The translations under genes were made by a program, and so were the position numbers. Shown here piece by piece: positions 38,475 through 47,022 of a stretch of DNA of 64,000 nt. Position 1 is the stretch's first letter; each line of letters opens with the position of its first letter. The notes below the pieces were generated by a model that was not told the origin of the DNA, searched no databases, and saw only the letters and a list, made by a program, of their open reading frames with translations. Origin of the DNA: Chitinophaga sp. CF118 (GTDB lineage: Bacteria; Bacteroidota; Bacteroidia; Chitinophagales; Chitinophagaceae); NCBI RefSeq assembly GCF_900112615.1, contig NZ_FOMK01000003.1, positions 744,001 to 808,000 of the forward strand. Direction: 5' to 3'.

Positions 38475-40007
38475 TCAGTGTTTCTCAGCGATCAGCTTGA
38501 GCACATATTCCATCTGCGTATCGCGGTTTTGCATAAAATCGCTGAAAGTAGTCCACACCGTATGATCTGGAATAATACCCCTGCCTTCCGGTTGATCTGG
38601 CTTTACAGGTGCATCCTGCACCACATAAACAATAGAGAATTTGGTTTTTATTTTTGAATGAGGTAGTTCGTATATCAACGCCATATGGCCGTTGTGGCCA
38701 TAATATCCTCCAACGGTTTCTACCCCAACAATGGTGACATTGCGTGCATAGGCTTTTACGAGGGAGGCCAGATGTGATGCTGCCGAAGCTACTTCTTCAT
38801 CAATGAGTAAATACAATTTTCCTTTGAAACCGGGACTTTTGGGGTGATATACCGGGTTATAACTGACGTTCTGCATATTCCTGCCATTGTGCAATGCCGG
38901 GAAATAATCTTTCAGTAGCCGCTTTCCGTAAACTTTGGCTGTCGAGTCCATCTTTACTGCGGTAGATATACCCCAAAAATATTCTTCATATGGAACCCCA
39001 TCATCGAAGATCGTATAGGCTAGAGTGTTTTCTTTGAAACTTGAATCCGTCAGGTACATCATCGGTTGTTCAAAAGTAGGATCACTGCCACCGGGGTTAC
39101 TGCGGATGTCCAGGATGAGGTTGGGTATATTGTTATTGGTAAGTGCCTGGAATACGCTATCGATAAATGATACATATACGGGAAAGGCAGGATCGTCTGC
39201 TCCGGTAGCCATGGAGAATATCCGCAGGTTCAATAAACCCGTGGTGGGATTCACCATCTTAAAACTATATTTAGGTTGCACACTGTAATCGATCACACTG
39301 TCTATCGGTGCACTATGACGCAACAATAGGTTGGCTTTTCTTTCGTCCAGCGATACAGCTGGAACTGTCACTGTTTGCTGTAGGGGAGTACCCGGGGCTG
39401 AAAACCGGATCACAAAACTATCTTTGATTCCGTACTCATACAGGTAGCGCAATCCATAACTTTTGTTCACGCTGCCCGATAGCTTTTGTGTTTGGGTAAA
39501 GCCATCTGCCGTCATGTATTTGTAAAAGGATTGCATCAGTTCCTTGTCCGAAACACCATTGATGCTCAGCACCCGCGATCCTACAGGAATTAGATCTGTT
39601 TTGCTATTGAAGAGCATCTTGCCCTCAATATATTTAAGGGCAAAAGGGAAGAAGCCGCGTTGCCGATTGAGATAATTAACAAGGTCGGCCTGTGGTTCTG
39701 TATAGTTATGGCAGCTTCCTTCAAAATCGGTCAATTGTAAAATAATCTTGTAAAAGGCCAGCGTAGACATGGGCTGGCGCACCTGCCTGAAGGCCCATTT
39801 GTAGATGCTGTCGATCTGCCTTATGGTGTGGTAACGATACAGGCCAGAGTTGGCTTTTTTACGGATGTCGAGGAACAACTGCAAGTCCTGCTTCATCTCG
39901 TTGGGATAAAGCTGCCTGTTGTATATGGACAGGCTGTCGACAGGTTGCTTAGGTGACTGCGCCCATCCCTGATGTACCAGTAGTAGCAAAAACAGTACTT
40001 TTCTCAT
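38475..40007 (-). CDS. S41-family periplasmic peptidase (CtpA/TSP-like)
   Basis: A 510-residue protein with signal peptide (MRKVLFLLLLVHQGWAQ). A PDZ-like segment (VPVGSRVLSINGVSDKEL) is followed by the S41 core LILDIRSNPGGSDP and LYLLIDEEVASAASHLASLV, where the catalytic Ser is expected. A tail block GRGIIPDHTV matches the family. It would cleave C-terminal tails in the periplasm. It is a single-gene unit. Confidence 0.88.
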   Translation of the reverse strand: MRKVLFLLLLVHQGWAQSPKQPVDSLSIYNRQLYPNEMKQDLQLFLDIRKKANSGLYRYHTIRQIDSIYKWAFRQVRQPMSTLAFYKIILQLTDFEGSCHNYTEPQADLVNYLNRQRGFFPFALKYIEGKMLFNSKTDLIPVGSRVLSINGVSDKELMQSFYKYMTADGFTQTQKLSGSVNKSYGLRYLYEYGIKDSFVIRFSAPGTPLQQTVTVPAVSLDERKANLLLRHSAPIDSVIDYSVQPKYSFKMVNPTTGLLNLRIFSMATGADDPAFPVYVSFIDSVFQALTNNNIPNLILDIRSNPGGSDPTFEQPMMYLTDSSFKENTLAYTIFDDGVPYEEYFWGISTAVKMDSTAKVYGKRLLKDYFPALHNGRNMQNVSYNPVYHPKSPGFKGKLYLLIDEEVASAASHLASLVKAYARNVTIVGVETVGGYYGHNGHMALIYELPHSKIKTKFSIVYVVQDAPVKPDQPEGRGIIPDHTVWTTFSDFMQNRDTQMEYVLKLIAEKH

Positions 40008-40342
40008 GTGATTTGAGGGTGTCTGGCTCTAATCTACAAAAAGGTATTAGAATATTGCAATTTTTAAGTTTTAAAGTCCCCCCTGAAAAAAACTTAACCC
40101 AGGTGGATGAAGTGACCAAAACACTTACCTATATATGTATTACTTTTACCAGCAGTTGGGACAAATATGCTGGCATTACGCTATTACTACATAAAGATCT
40201 ATCAATTAATCAGGTAAGTATACCATCTGTAGTCTCTTTTTATACAGTTAATCAAGACTTGTAGACTATCTGTAGTCACATAATGTTCGCGAAATCTATT
40301 CCTGGAATGTACTTTTGAGGGTAATATCTTAGCTAATTACAC
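40008..40342. other. Divergent intergenic region
   Basis: This 335-bp region lies between the S41 peptidase gene (minus) and the lipoprotein operon (plus), so it should hold two promoters. I see only a direct repeat, ATCTGTAGTC at 40225-40234 and 40268-40277 (43 bp apart), and no clear consensus promoter or gene. Confidence 0.5.
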
Positions 40343-41020
40343 ATGTTTAAAAATAGGCTTTTCGTTATTTTTCTGCTTACTATACCTGTATTTTTTACCT
40401 CCTGTTTTGAAGTGATAGAAGAAATCATCATGAGGAAAGATGGAACTGGCACCATGGTACTGACTGTAAATTTAAGTCAGAGTAAAACCCGGATTGCTGC
40501 TATTATGCTCATGGACAGCATTCACGGCTATAAAGTACCTGATAAGCAGGAGATACAGCAGGAAATAGATAAAACAGTCGCTCAGCTAGGTAGTATGCCG
40601 GGTATTTCCAATGTCAGGAGTACTGCCGACTTTACAAATTTCGTGGGCGACATCCGTTTCTCGTTTAGAGATGTATCTGATGTAAATCACCTTATCAAAG
40701 CCCTCCTGGAGCAATATAAAGTGAAAAGCACCAATATCCCCACTTATAATTATAATAAGGAGGATGCCCGGTTTACCAGAGTCTACAGCTATTCGAACGA
40801 TGTAAGAACGCAATTCAATCAATTAAAAGACCGGGATAAAGAGGTATTTAGCGCCGCTGCTTACGTCAGTATCCTGCGTTTTGAGACTATTATTACCAGT
40901 TACAGTAACAAGCTGGCCAGGATTTCTAAAAATCAGCAGGCAATTATCCAACGTCTGGCCATACCAGATCTGATTAACGGACGAGCCAACATTTCTAATC
41001 AAATACAATTATTAAAATAG
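40343..41020 (+). CDS. Hypothetical lipoprotein
   Basis: A 225-residue lipoprotein with signal peptide and cysteine in FFTSCFEV (near residue 21). The mature part starts EEIIMRKDGTGTMVLTVNLS and has a helical middle (KQEIQQEIDKTVAQLG) followed by a mixed tail. The gene ends one base before the ATG of the next, so the two form a coupled operon. I do not recognise a family; the beta-strand pattern 'kdGtGtm.ltvnls' suggests a DUF-type periplasmic domain. Confidence 0.8.
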   Translation: MFKNRLFVIFLLTIPVFFTSCFEVIEEIIMRKDGTGTMVLTVNLSQSKTRIAAIMLMDSIHGYKVPDKQEIQQEIDKTVAQLGSMPGISNVRSTADFTNFVGDIRFSFRDVSDVNHLIKALLEQYKVKSTNIPTYNYNKEDARFTRVYSYSNDVRTQFNQLKDRDKEVFSAAAYVSILRFETIITSYSNKLARISKNQQAIIQRLAIPDLINGRANISNQIQLLK

Positions 41021-41021
41021 C

Positions 41022-42935
41022 ATGAGACGAGTATTACAGTTAATAGCCCTGTCATTGTTCACCGGATATACAGGTATAGCGCAAGACTTTTCGTATAAGA
41101 TTCCGGAAACAGCATCCGCAGTTGCCTCTATTAAAAGCGATCAGCTGTTCCAGCTGTTTTCTATAGAAGAGTTCAATCATTCTACTTTAGGACAGCGGTT
41201 ATTAGATGAACTGTCAAAAAAAGCAAACGGGAGTTATAAAAGCATAGCGGATCTGGGTTTTAACCTTTCATCAACTATCTACTATTATCATCAGAAAACA
41301 GATAGTATTAGCTATCACTGTCTATTAATACCACTCACAGACGCCCGGAAATTTGAAACACTCTTTAACGAAACATCGCATGCCAGCATCAAACAGCAAG
41401 GCGAAATAAGGATACTGCAGACTGATGGAAACAAGAAGAACCTGCTCATGTGGAATAATGACATGCTGTATGTAGCTTACGGTTCCCTGAATACTTATTT
41501 CTTCAATGACTCGCTGACGGCTTCCCGTTATGGTATCAGGGACTTATCTTACATTGATAATCCTTATGATGAGACAGTATATGATACAGCAGTAATAACA
41601 GATGCAGCAGAGGCAGCGGCAGAAGCTGCAACAGAAGCGGTTGATACCGTTGAAACAACTGTCGAAACTGAAGCTCCGATGTCAGAGGCAGTTACGGAAG
41701 AAATACCCGGCATTCCCCCGGTACCGGAAGCTATAGAGGAGATTAAGGAGGAAAGCGCATACACGCGAGCCAATAAGGAACAGGAGATAATTAAGGACAG
41801 TCTTGTATCTGCCTGGATGGTAACCTACTCTCTGGATATATTCAATAAGAATAATTCATCCCCTTCTATCTTAAATAATCCTGCTTACCTCAGAAGTCTG
41901 GACAAAAATGCCATTGGATCCTTCTGGCTGGCAGACCTTCAGCGTATTTATAGTGGTTATCTGCCGTATAATTTCCTGAAGTATGGTAATATGCTGAAAG
42001 GATATGGTAGCGTGAATGCCCGGTTATACATGGACAAGGAACATATGCGGATAACAGGAGAGATGGCGTTGGATGAAGATAAGGCCGATGCTTACAGGAA
42101 GATATACGACAAGAAACTGAATAAGAAGTTCCTGAAATATATTAAAAGTGATAGCCTGATCGGGTTTATGAGTTATGCTTTTGATACAGAATCTTATCTG
42201 AAAGAATTACCCAAAATATTCAGTCAGACCTATGGCACTTTTAGTGAGGAGATAGATCTTGGTGGCGACCTGCTCTCACTCATGCTGGATGAGAAGGCCA
42301 TTGCAAAGGTTGTTAAAGGAGACGCACTTATATTGATAACCAACCTCACTCCAAAGGAATCAACATACCAAACGTATGTGTATGATGAAAATTATGAGCG
42401 TAAGGATACCGTGCAAACAAAAACGGAAACCCTGCCAGACATTTTATGCATGTTCTCTTCCGATGATACACATCTGATTGAGAAATTGCTCAAATATGGC
42501 ATCAGCAAACATAAGATCCAATTTGCAAACAATATTTACAGTCTCTATCACAGTACTAAAAATCCGTTCAATCTGCATATCCTTCTAAAGGATGGGATCG
42601 TATTCATGGGCACATCGCTTACCGATATTGAACAGATAAACGCAGGTACTTATAAGGGTAATCTGAATAAACAGCAAAAGGAATTGCTGTTAAAAAATAA
42701 TATGACCATGTTCTTCAGCCCTAAAAACCTGCATGATAAGATGCCTGTTCTGGAAATGGAGAATATGAGTGAAACTATCAGTAAACTATTGGGCAACAGT
42801 GGCAATGTCTATTTGAAGTCTTCCGGTATAAAAGGAAATTATATTTCTGCTGAACTCATTGCAGATGTACCAAATAATCAGGAAAATGCATTGAAGTACT
42901 TTTTCTCTTTATTTAATGATATTAAAGCACAATAA
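41022..42935 (+). CDS. Hypothetical secreted protein, Ala/Glu-rich linker
   Basis: A 637-residue protein with signal peptide ending TGIAQ. The N-terminal domain (about 20-180) starts IPETASAVASIKSDQLFQLF. Residues about 185-255 form a low-complexity acidic linker of Ala, Glu, Thr and Pro. The C-terminal domain resembles the N-terminal one in pattern (FWLADLQRIYSGYLP, LYMDKEHMRITGEMALDEDK, MTMFFSPKNLHDK). It pairs with the lipoprotein one base upstream and probably forms a periplasmic complex with it. It recalls DUF4836-type proteins, but this is weak. Function unknown. Confidence 0.8.
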   Translation: MRRVLQLIALSLFTGYTGIAQDFSYKIPETASAVASIKSDQLFQLFSIEEFNHSTLGQRLLDELSKKANGSYKSIADLGFNLSSTIYYYHQKTDSISYHCLLIPLTDARKFETLFNETSHASIKQQGEIRILQTDGNKKNLLMWNNDMLYVAYGSLNTYFFNDSLTASRYGIRDLSYIDNPYDETVYDTAVITDAAEAAAEAATEAVDTVETTVETEAPMSEAVTEEIPGIPPVPEAIEEIKEESAYTRANKEQEIIKDSLVSAWMVTYSLDIFNKNNSSPSILNNPAYLRSLDKNAIGSFWLADLQRIYSGYLPYNFLKYGNMLKGYGSVNARLYMDKEHMRITGEMALDEDKADAYRKIYDKKLNKKFLKYIKSDSLIGFMSYAFDTESYLKELPKIFSQTYGTFSEEIDLGGDLLSLMLDEKAIAKVVKGDALILITNLTPKESTYQTYVYDENYERKDTVQTKTETLPDILCMFSSDDTHLIEKLLKYGISKHKIQFANNIYSLYHSTKNPFNLHILLKDGIVFMGTSLTDIEQINAGTYKGNLNKQQKELLLKNNMTMFFSPKNLHDKMPVLEMENMSETISKLLGNSGNVYLKSSGIKGNYISAELIADVPNNQENALKYFFSLFNDIKAQ

Positions 42936-42941
42936 AGCACA

Positions 42942-42980
42942 AAGCAGAGACAGTCTCATACTTTGAGACAGTCTCTGCTT
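42942..42980. terminator. Bidirectional terminator between convergent genes
   Basis: AAGCAGAGAC pairs with GTCTCTGCTT, and after an A-A mismatch GTCTCA pairs with TGAGAC around a 5-nt loop. It lies 6 bp after the plus-strand stop and 5 bp beyond the minus-strand stop, so it can end both transcripts. Confidence 0.85.
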
Positions 42981-42985
42981 CTTCA

Positions 42986-43399
42986 CTATTTCATTGAAAC
43001 CAGAATAATACTTACAATCAAAATACCCAATAAATGATATGTTCCACTTATAACTCCATAGAGTATTGGTCGGGGAATATTGGGGTTGATTGCAATATTA
43101 ACGGTATTGGCAACCAAATACCCAATGCCAACAACTACAGAAAATTCCAACGCACCGCTAAAAGATTGAATATTTAGGGCATGAATCAAAACCGCACTCG
43201 CAATTGTAATCACAAGAGTGCAAAGTGCAGGCCCAACTATGAAAATAGGTTTGTTTGGCAAAGTTTCGTTATCACGACCCAAAGAAATTTTGTATTGCTT
43301 ATTGAAAATCAAGGTGAACCATAAAGCTCCAAGAAAAAAATACGGAACAAATGCGAGTAAAACGGCAATCCAATTTAAATTTGCTAATTGACTAATCAT
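42986..43399 (-). CDS. DUF1761 membrane protein
   Basis: A 137-residue protein with four hydrophobic helices. The N-terminal NWIAVLLAFVPYFFLGALWF fits the DUF1761 family. It lies downstream of the WYL regulator on the same strand (76 bp gap), so the regulator may control it. Function unknown. Confidence 0.88.
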   Translation of the reverse strand: MISQLANLNWIAVLLAFVPYFFLGALWFTLIFNKQYKISLGRDNETLPNKPIFIVGPALCTLVITIASAVLIHALNIQSFSGALEFSVVVGIGYLVANTVNIAINPNIPRPILYGVISGTYHLLGILIVSIILVSMK

Positions 43400-43475
43400 A
43401 AACGTTATTTTAAGATTTATGCTGCAAATCTAAATTGGTCTAATGACAGCCCTATGTCAGGGGTCAAAAAAGAAA

Positions 43476-44168
43476 TTAATGATAACGGTCAAAATATTCC
43501 TGTAAGGTCATTTTATGAGGCATAAACTTCTCGGTAAGAATCTGCATTTTTTTGATCCTGTCAAGTCGGAAAAAACGGAACTCCTTTCGCAAACGACACC
43601 ACGCAACTAATAACCAATTCTCTTGTGTACTTAATAATGCAAAGGGCTCAATCAATCTGCTTGTAGCCTTGTTTGCTTCATTGGCATATTCAATTCTTGT
43701 CAGGTATAAATTTGTAAGGGCAAATTGTAAATCAGATAAGTTATTACTGTTTCTTTCGTTGTTAATATTCTGACTAAATCGGGTTCGTTCGGCAAGGAGG
43801 TTAGCTTTGTCTTTTACATTATGCCCTAATACAGCTTTGATTTTATCAATAGCTTCTGAATAGTCTTTAACAAAAGAAGCGTCTTTATTTTTTAATACTA
43901 ATTGTTCTGCAAGGATTAAAGCGTTGGCCTGATTTTCTGTAAACATGACGGGCGGAATTCTATATCCTTCCATTAAAGTATAACCTTTTCCGTCTTCAGT
44001 CAAAATTGGAACTCCTGATTGTTCCAATGCTTTTATATCCCTGTAAATTGTTCTGATACTTACCGAAAATTTGTTTGCTAATTCTGATGCTGTCAAAAGT
44101 CGTTTCGTTTGCAATTGAGTTAAAATTGCAGTCAGTCGTGAAAGTCGTTTTGTATCATTATCATTCAT
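43476..44168 (-). CDS. YafY-type transcriptional regulator with WYL domain
   Basis: A 230-residue regulator: N-terminal HTH_11 (LTASELANKFSVSIRTIYRD, then IKALEQSGVPI), and a C-terminal WYL-like ligand-binding domain with FALLSTQENWLLVAWCRLRKE followed by FRFFRLDRI. It is divergent from the ascorbate-type operon at 44.5 kb across a 287-bp gap that holds an 18-bp palindrome. It may regulate that operon, the DUF1761 gene, or both. The effector is unknown. Confidence 0.92.
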   Translation of the reverse strand: MNDNDTKRLSRLTAILTQLQTKRLLTASELANKFSVSIRTIYRDIKALEQSGVPILTEDGKGYTLMEGYRIPPVMFTENQANALILAEQLVLKNKDASFVKDYSEAIDKIKAVLGHNVKDKANLLAERTRFSQNINNERNSNNLSDLQFALTNLYLTRIEYANEANKATSRLIEPFALLSTQENWLLVAWCRLRKEFRFFRLDRIKKMQILTEKFMPHKMTLQEYFDRYH

Positions 44169-44338
44169 TATTGAAACTTTTCAAAACCATAAATATACGG
44201 ATTAATAGGAAATCGTATTTCTTATTGATAAATAGTTTTTAAAAAAACCGCTATCTGATATTTTCAGATTTAATTACCTGGTTCAGGAAACGAATAACCT
44301 AACAACTCAGATTTTTCAATGAGTTCGATTCCCGTAAA

Positions 44339-44356
44339 TATAGAAAATTTTCTATA
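44339..44356. promoter_or_regulatory. 18-bp perfect palindrome, candidate operator
   Basis: TATAGAAAATTTTCTATA is a perfect palindrome in the 287-bp gap between the divergent WYL regulator and the aldo/keto reductase. It is 100 bp upstream of the reductase start and fits a dimeric repressor site. Which protein binds is unknown. Confidence 0.55.
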
Positions 44357-44414
44357 GTGGCTGTTTTCTCGTCTATGTATTATTGTACCATGATTTTCTT
44401 TTGAAACAAGAAAT

Positions 44415-44465
44415 ATGGAAACAAAACAGGAAATAATTTATAAACAGGATACCAAATGCTGTTAA
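44415..44465 (+). CDS. Possible 16-codon leader frame overlapping the next start
   Basis: The frame METKQEIIYKQDTKCC ends with TAA at 44463-44465, ten bases into the reductase gene whose ATG is at 44456. AAGAAA lies before its ATG. Translation of this frame could couple to, or compete with, the reductase start. It may equally be chance. Confidence 0.25.
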   Translation: METKQEIIYKQDTKCC

Positions 44466-45367
44466 GCGCCAATAGAACGCCTATTTTTCCTATATCTCTC
44501 GGTGGAGCAGGTATTGGCTCCTGTAAAAAAAATGTTTTTTTTCAGGGACCAGTATCTGAAAAACAGGCGATAGAAACAGTGTTGTTTGCATTGGAAAATG
44601 GAATCAACCTTCTGGATACCTCGCCATTTTATGGCAATAGTGAGAAGAAAATAGGTGCCGCACTAAAGGAATACGGAAAGCGTTCATCCTTAATTCTTTC
44701 TACAAAAGCCGGCACACATCCTATTTATAAAGGATATTCGGAAGACAGCATACGACGGAGTATTGATAATAGTTTATGGACATTGGAAACAGATTACCTC
44801 GATATTGTCCATATACATGATCCCTCCGATACTGATTTTAAAAGTATGATGAACAACGGCGGGATGGAAACTTTGCTCCGGTTAAAAGAAGAAAAATTGA
44901 TTCTCAATATTGGCTTGGGAGTTCGGAGCCATGATCTGCATCTTCAATTTATTTCTTCCGGTTACGCCGATGTTATTTTACCATACCTGGATTATAATGT
45001 TTTATGTACAAAGGCAGATGCCTTGTTGAATACATCCCATAAAAAACATGTTGCCGTTATGCTGGGATCTGCCTTGTGCATGGGGTTGCTTTCAGGTAAG
45101 AATCCGGCTCATACCAGTATACGGCATTATGACATAGAAAAAGATGTTTCAGTAGAAAAAGCAATGCAGATGTACGAATGGTGTAATAAAAACGAAGTCA
45201 GTTTAATGGCCCTTAATTATAAATTTATTCTTGATCATCCTGCAGTTAATACTATAGTGATTGGCGCTTCGTCCAAAGAAGAAGTAAGAGAAAGCTTAAA
45301 CGCGCATAAGGAAAATATTAACCCGGCTATCATGACCTCTTTCCTGAAAAAGTTCGGTCTTTCATAA
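44456..45367 (+). CDS. Aldo/keto reductase, L-galactose dehydrogenase-like
   Basis: A 303-residue cytoplasmic enzyme. Catalytic residues are Asp54 and Tyr59 (LLDTSPFYG), Lys84 (STKAGTH) and His121 (IVHIHDP). The motif order and the segment 'VILPYLDYNVL...LGSALCMGLLSG' match plant L-galactose dehydrogenase and bacterial D-threo-aldose/L-fucose dehydrogenases, which oxidise L-galactose at C1 to L-galactono-1,4-lactone with NAD+. It is the first gene of an operon with a Nudix/GDP-mannose epimerase fusion and an aldonolactone oxidase, which fits a role in an ascorbate-type pathway. Substrate assignment is inference. Confidence 0.88.
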   Translation: MLLSANRTPIFPISLGGAGIGSCKKNVFFQGPVSEKQAIETVLFALENGINLLDTSPFYGNSEKKIGAALKEYGKRSSLILSTKAGTHPIYKGYSEDSIRRSIDNSLWTLETDYLDIVHIHDPSDTDFKSMMNNGGMETLLRLKEEKLILNIGLGVRSHDLHLQFISSGYADVILPYLDYNVLCTKADALLNTSHKKHVAVMLGSALCMGLLSGKNPAHTSIRHYDIEKDVSVEKAMQMYEWCNKNEVSLMALNYKFILDHPAVNTIVIGASSKEEVRESLNAHKENINPAIMTSFLKKFGLS

Positions 45368-45447
45368 AATTCATAAAGTATTTATGATCTAAGTATATAA
45401 ACAAGGCTCTAGAAGCTTCATTGCCACTAAAAAAACCAATTATCCTT

Positions 45448-47022
45448 ATGAGAAAAAAGCTGCTGAATTACAAAGATGAGGGGATTTTGAAATCATCTGG
45501 AGGATTGATTCCTGCTGATGTTTACCGCATGATCCTTGATAATATTCCTTTGATTTGTGTTGACCTTGTGATTGTGAAGGACAATAAGGTTTTTCTTATT
45601 AAACGTAAAAATAAACCCAGTGAAGGCGTTTATTGGTTACAAGGTGGCAGAATGATAAAGAATGAAGGGATAGAACAGTGTGGAATAAGAAAGGCCGCTT
45701 TGGAGTTGAATATTCCGGAAGACAAAATAAGAATAACGAATTTTCTGGGTACGTTCTCTACAGAATTCAATGATTCTGAGCAAGGAGCTTCTTCTCATAC
45801 GGTAAATATTACCTTTCAGGCTGAAATTGAAGATATTCCTTTAAGTTTTGATCATGACCATTCAGATGGAAGATGGTTTGATATTAATGGATCAATACCG
45901 GTTGAATTAAAAGGTCAGTATAAACATCATCCATATATTGCTGAGGTATTAAAACTGGTTGAACCTAAACGTATTCTGACGAACGATAAAATTAAAGTAT
46001 TAATAACAGGGGCGAGTGGGTTCATTGGGTCCCATTTGGGAAAACGGCTGAAGCGTGAAGGGTTTCATGTAGTAGGCGTAGATTGGGAGGAACCGGAATT
46101 TATGCAGCCGGACGAATTCTGCCATGAATTTCTTAAAACCGATCTGCGTTTTATGAAAAATTGCATGCAGGCCTGCCAGGGAATTGACTGGGTTTTCAAT
46201 CTTGCTGCCGATATGGGGGGCATGGGATTTATACAAAGCAATCACAGCAGGATAGGATACAATAATACGATGATAAGTTTAAATGTGCTGGAAGCCGCAA
46301 GGCACCAGGGTGTGAGACGTTATTTTTATTCTTCAAGTGCCTGCGTTTATCCTTTGCATTCGCAGAATGACGCAGAAAATACCATAGGGCTGAAAGAAAG
46401 TTCCGCCTGGCCGGCTTATCCACAGGATATTTACGGACTTGAAAAATTATATGCTGAAGAAATCGCTATGAAATATTCAGAAGAATTCCCTCAAATGCAG
46501 GTGCGTATAGCAAGGTTTCATGGGATTTACGGTGAATACGGAACCTGGAAAGGTGGAAGGGAAAAAGTACCTGCTGCTTTTTGTCGTAAAGCTGCTACTT
46601 CAGAATTTGCTTTCGAAATATGGGGAGATGGTGAGCAGAAACGCTCATTCTGTTATATTGACGATTGTGTGGAAGGCGTAATCCGGATTATGAAATCTGA
46701 TTATGATAAGCCTCTCAATATTGGTTCGGAGGAGATGCTTTCAATGAATGATTTTGCAAAACTGGTGATGAAAATCGCAGGCAGGGATTTGCCACTGAAA
46801 CATAGGGAAGGCCCGGAAGGTGTACGTGGAAGGAATTCTGATAACACTCTCATTGAAGAAGTTCTCGGATGGAAACCATCTATCCCTTTAGCAGTGGGAA
46901 TAGAAAAAACGTATAAGTGGATCAGGAAACAAGTGGAGAAAGAAAAACAAACAGGTATCAACATATCAGCATATAGCGAATCAAAAGTTGTAGTTACTGA
47001 AGCATCAGATATCAATGGTTGA
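45448..47022 (+). CDS. Fusion of GDP-mannose-hydrolase-type Nudix domain and GDP-mannose 3,5-epimerase
   Basis: A 524-residue two-domain enzyme from ATG 45448 (a TTG at 45421 is in frame). Residues 1-172 are a Nudix domain of the GDP-mannose mannosyl hydrolase (Gmm) type: G67, E73 and R81 of the box remain, but only one of the usual REUxEE glutamates (E86) is kept, as in Gmm. Residues about 182-510 are an extended SDR epimerase with the GASGFIG Rossmann motif (188-194), NLAADMGGMGFIQSNHS, SSACVYP (Cys299), YGLEK (Tyr329, Lys333), GGREKVPAAF (Lys373) and GPEGVRGRNSDN. All of these are hallmarks of plant GDP-mannose 3,5-epimerase. The two halves would epimerise GDP-mannose to GDP-L-galactose and cleave it to free sugar. 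The stop overlaps the next gene by 8 bp. Confidence 0.9.
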   Translation: MRKKLLNYKDEGILKSSGGLIPADVYRMILDNIPLICVDLVIVKDNKVFLIKRKNKPSEGVYWLQGGRMIKNEGIEQCGIRKAALELNIPEDKIRITNFLGTFSTEFNDSEQGASSHTVNITFQAEIEDIPLSFDHDHSDGRWFDINGSIPVELKGQYKHHPYIAEVLKLVEPKRILTNDKIKVLITGASGFIGSHLGKRLKREGFHVVGVDWEEPEFMQPDEFCHEFLKTDLRFMKNCMQACQGIDWVFNLAADMGGMGFIQSNHSRIGYNNTMISLNVLEAARHQGVRRYFYSSSACVYPLHSQNDAENTIGLKESSAWPAYPQDIYGLEKLYAEEIAMKYSEEFPQMQVRIARFHGIYGEYGTWKGGREKVPAAFCRKAATSEFAFEIWGDGEQKRSFCYIDDCVEGVIRIMKSDYDKPLNIGSEEMLSMNDFAKLVMKIAGRDLPLKHREGPEGVRGRNSDNTLIEEVLGWKPSIPLAVGIEKTYKWIRKQVEKEKQTGINISAYSESKVVVTEASDING

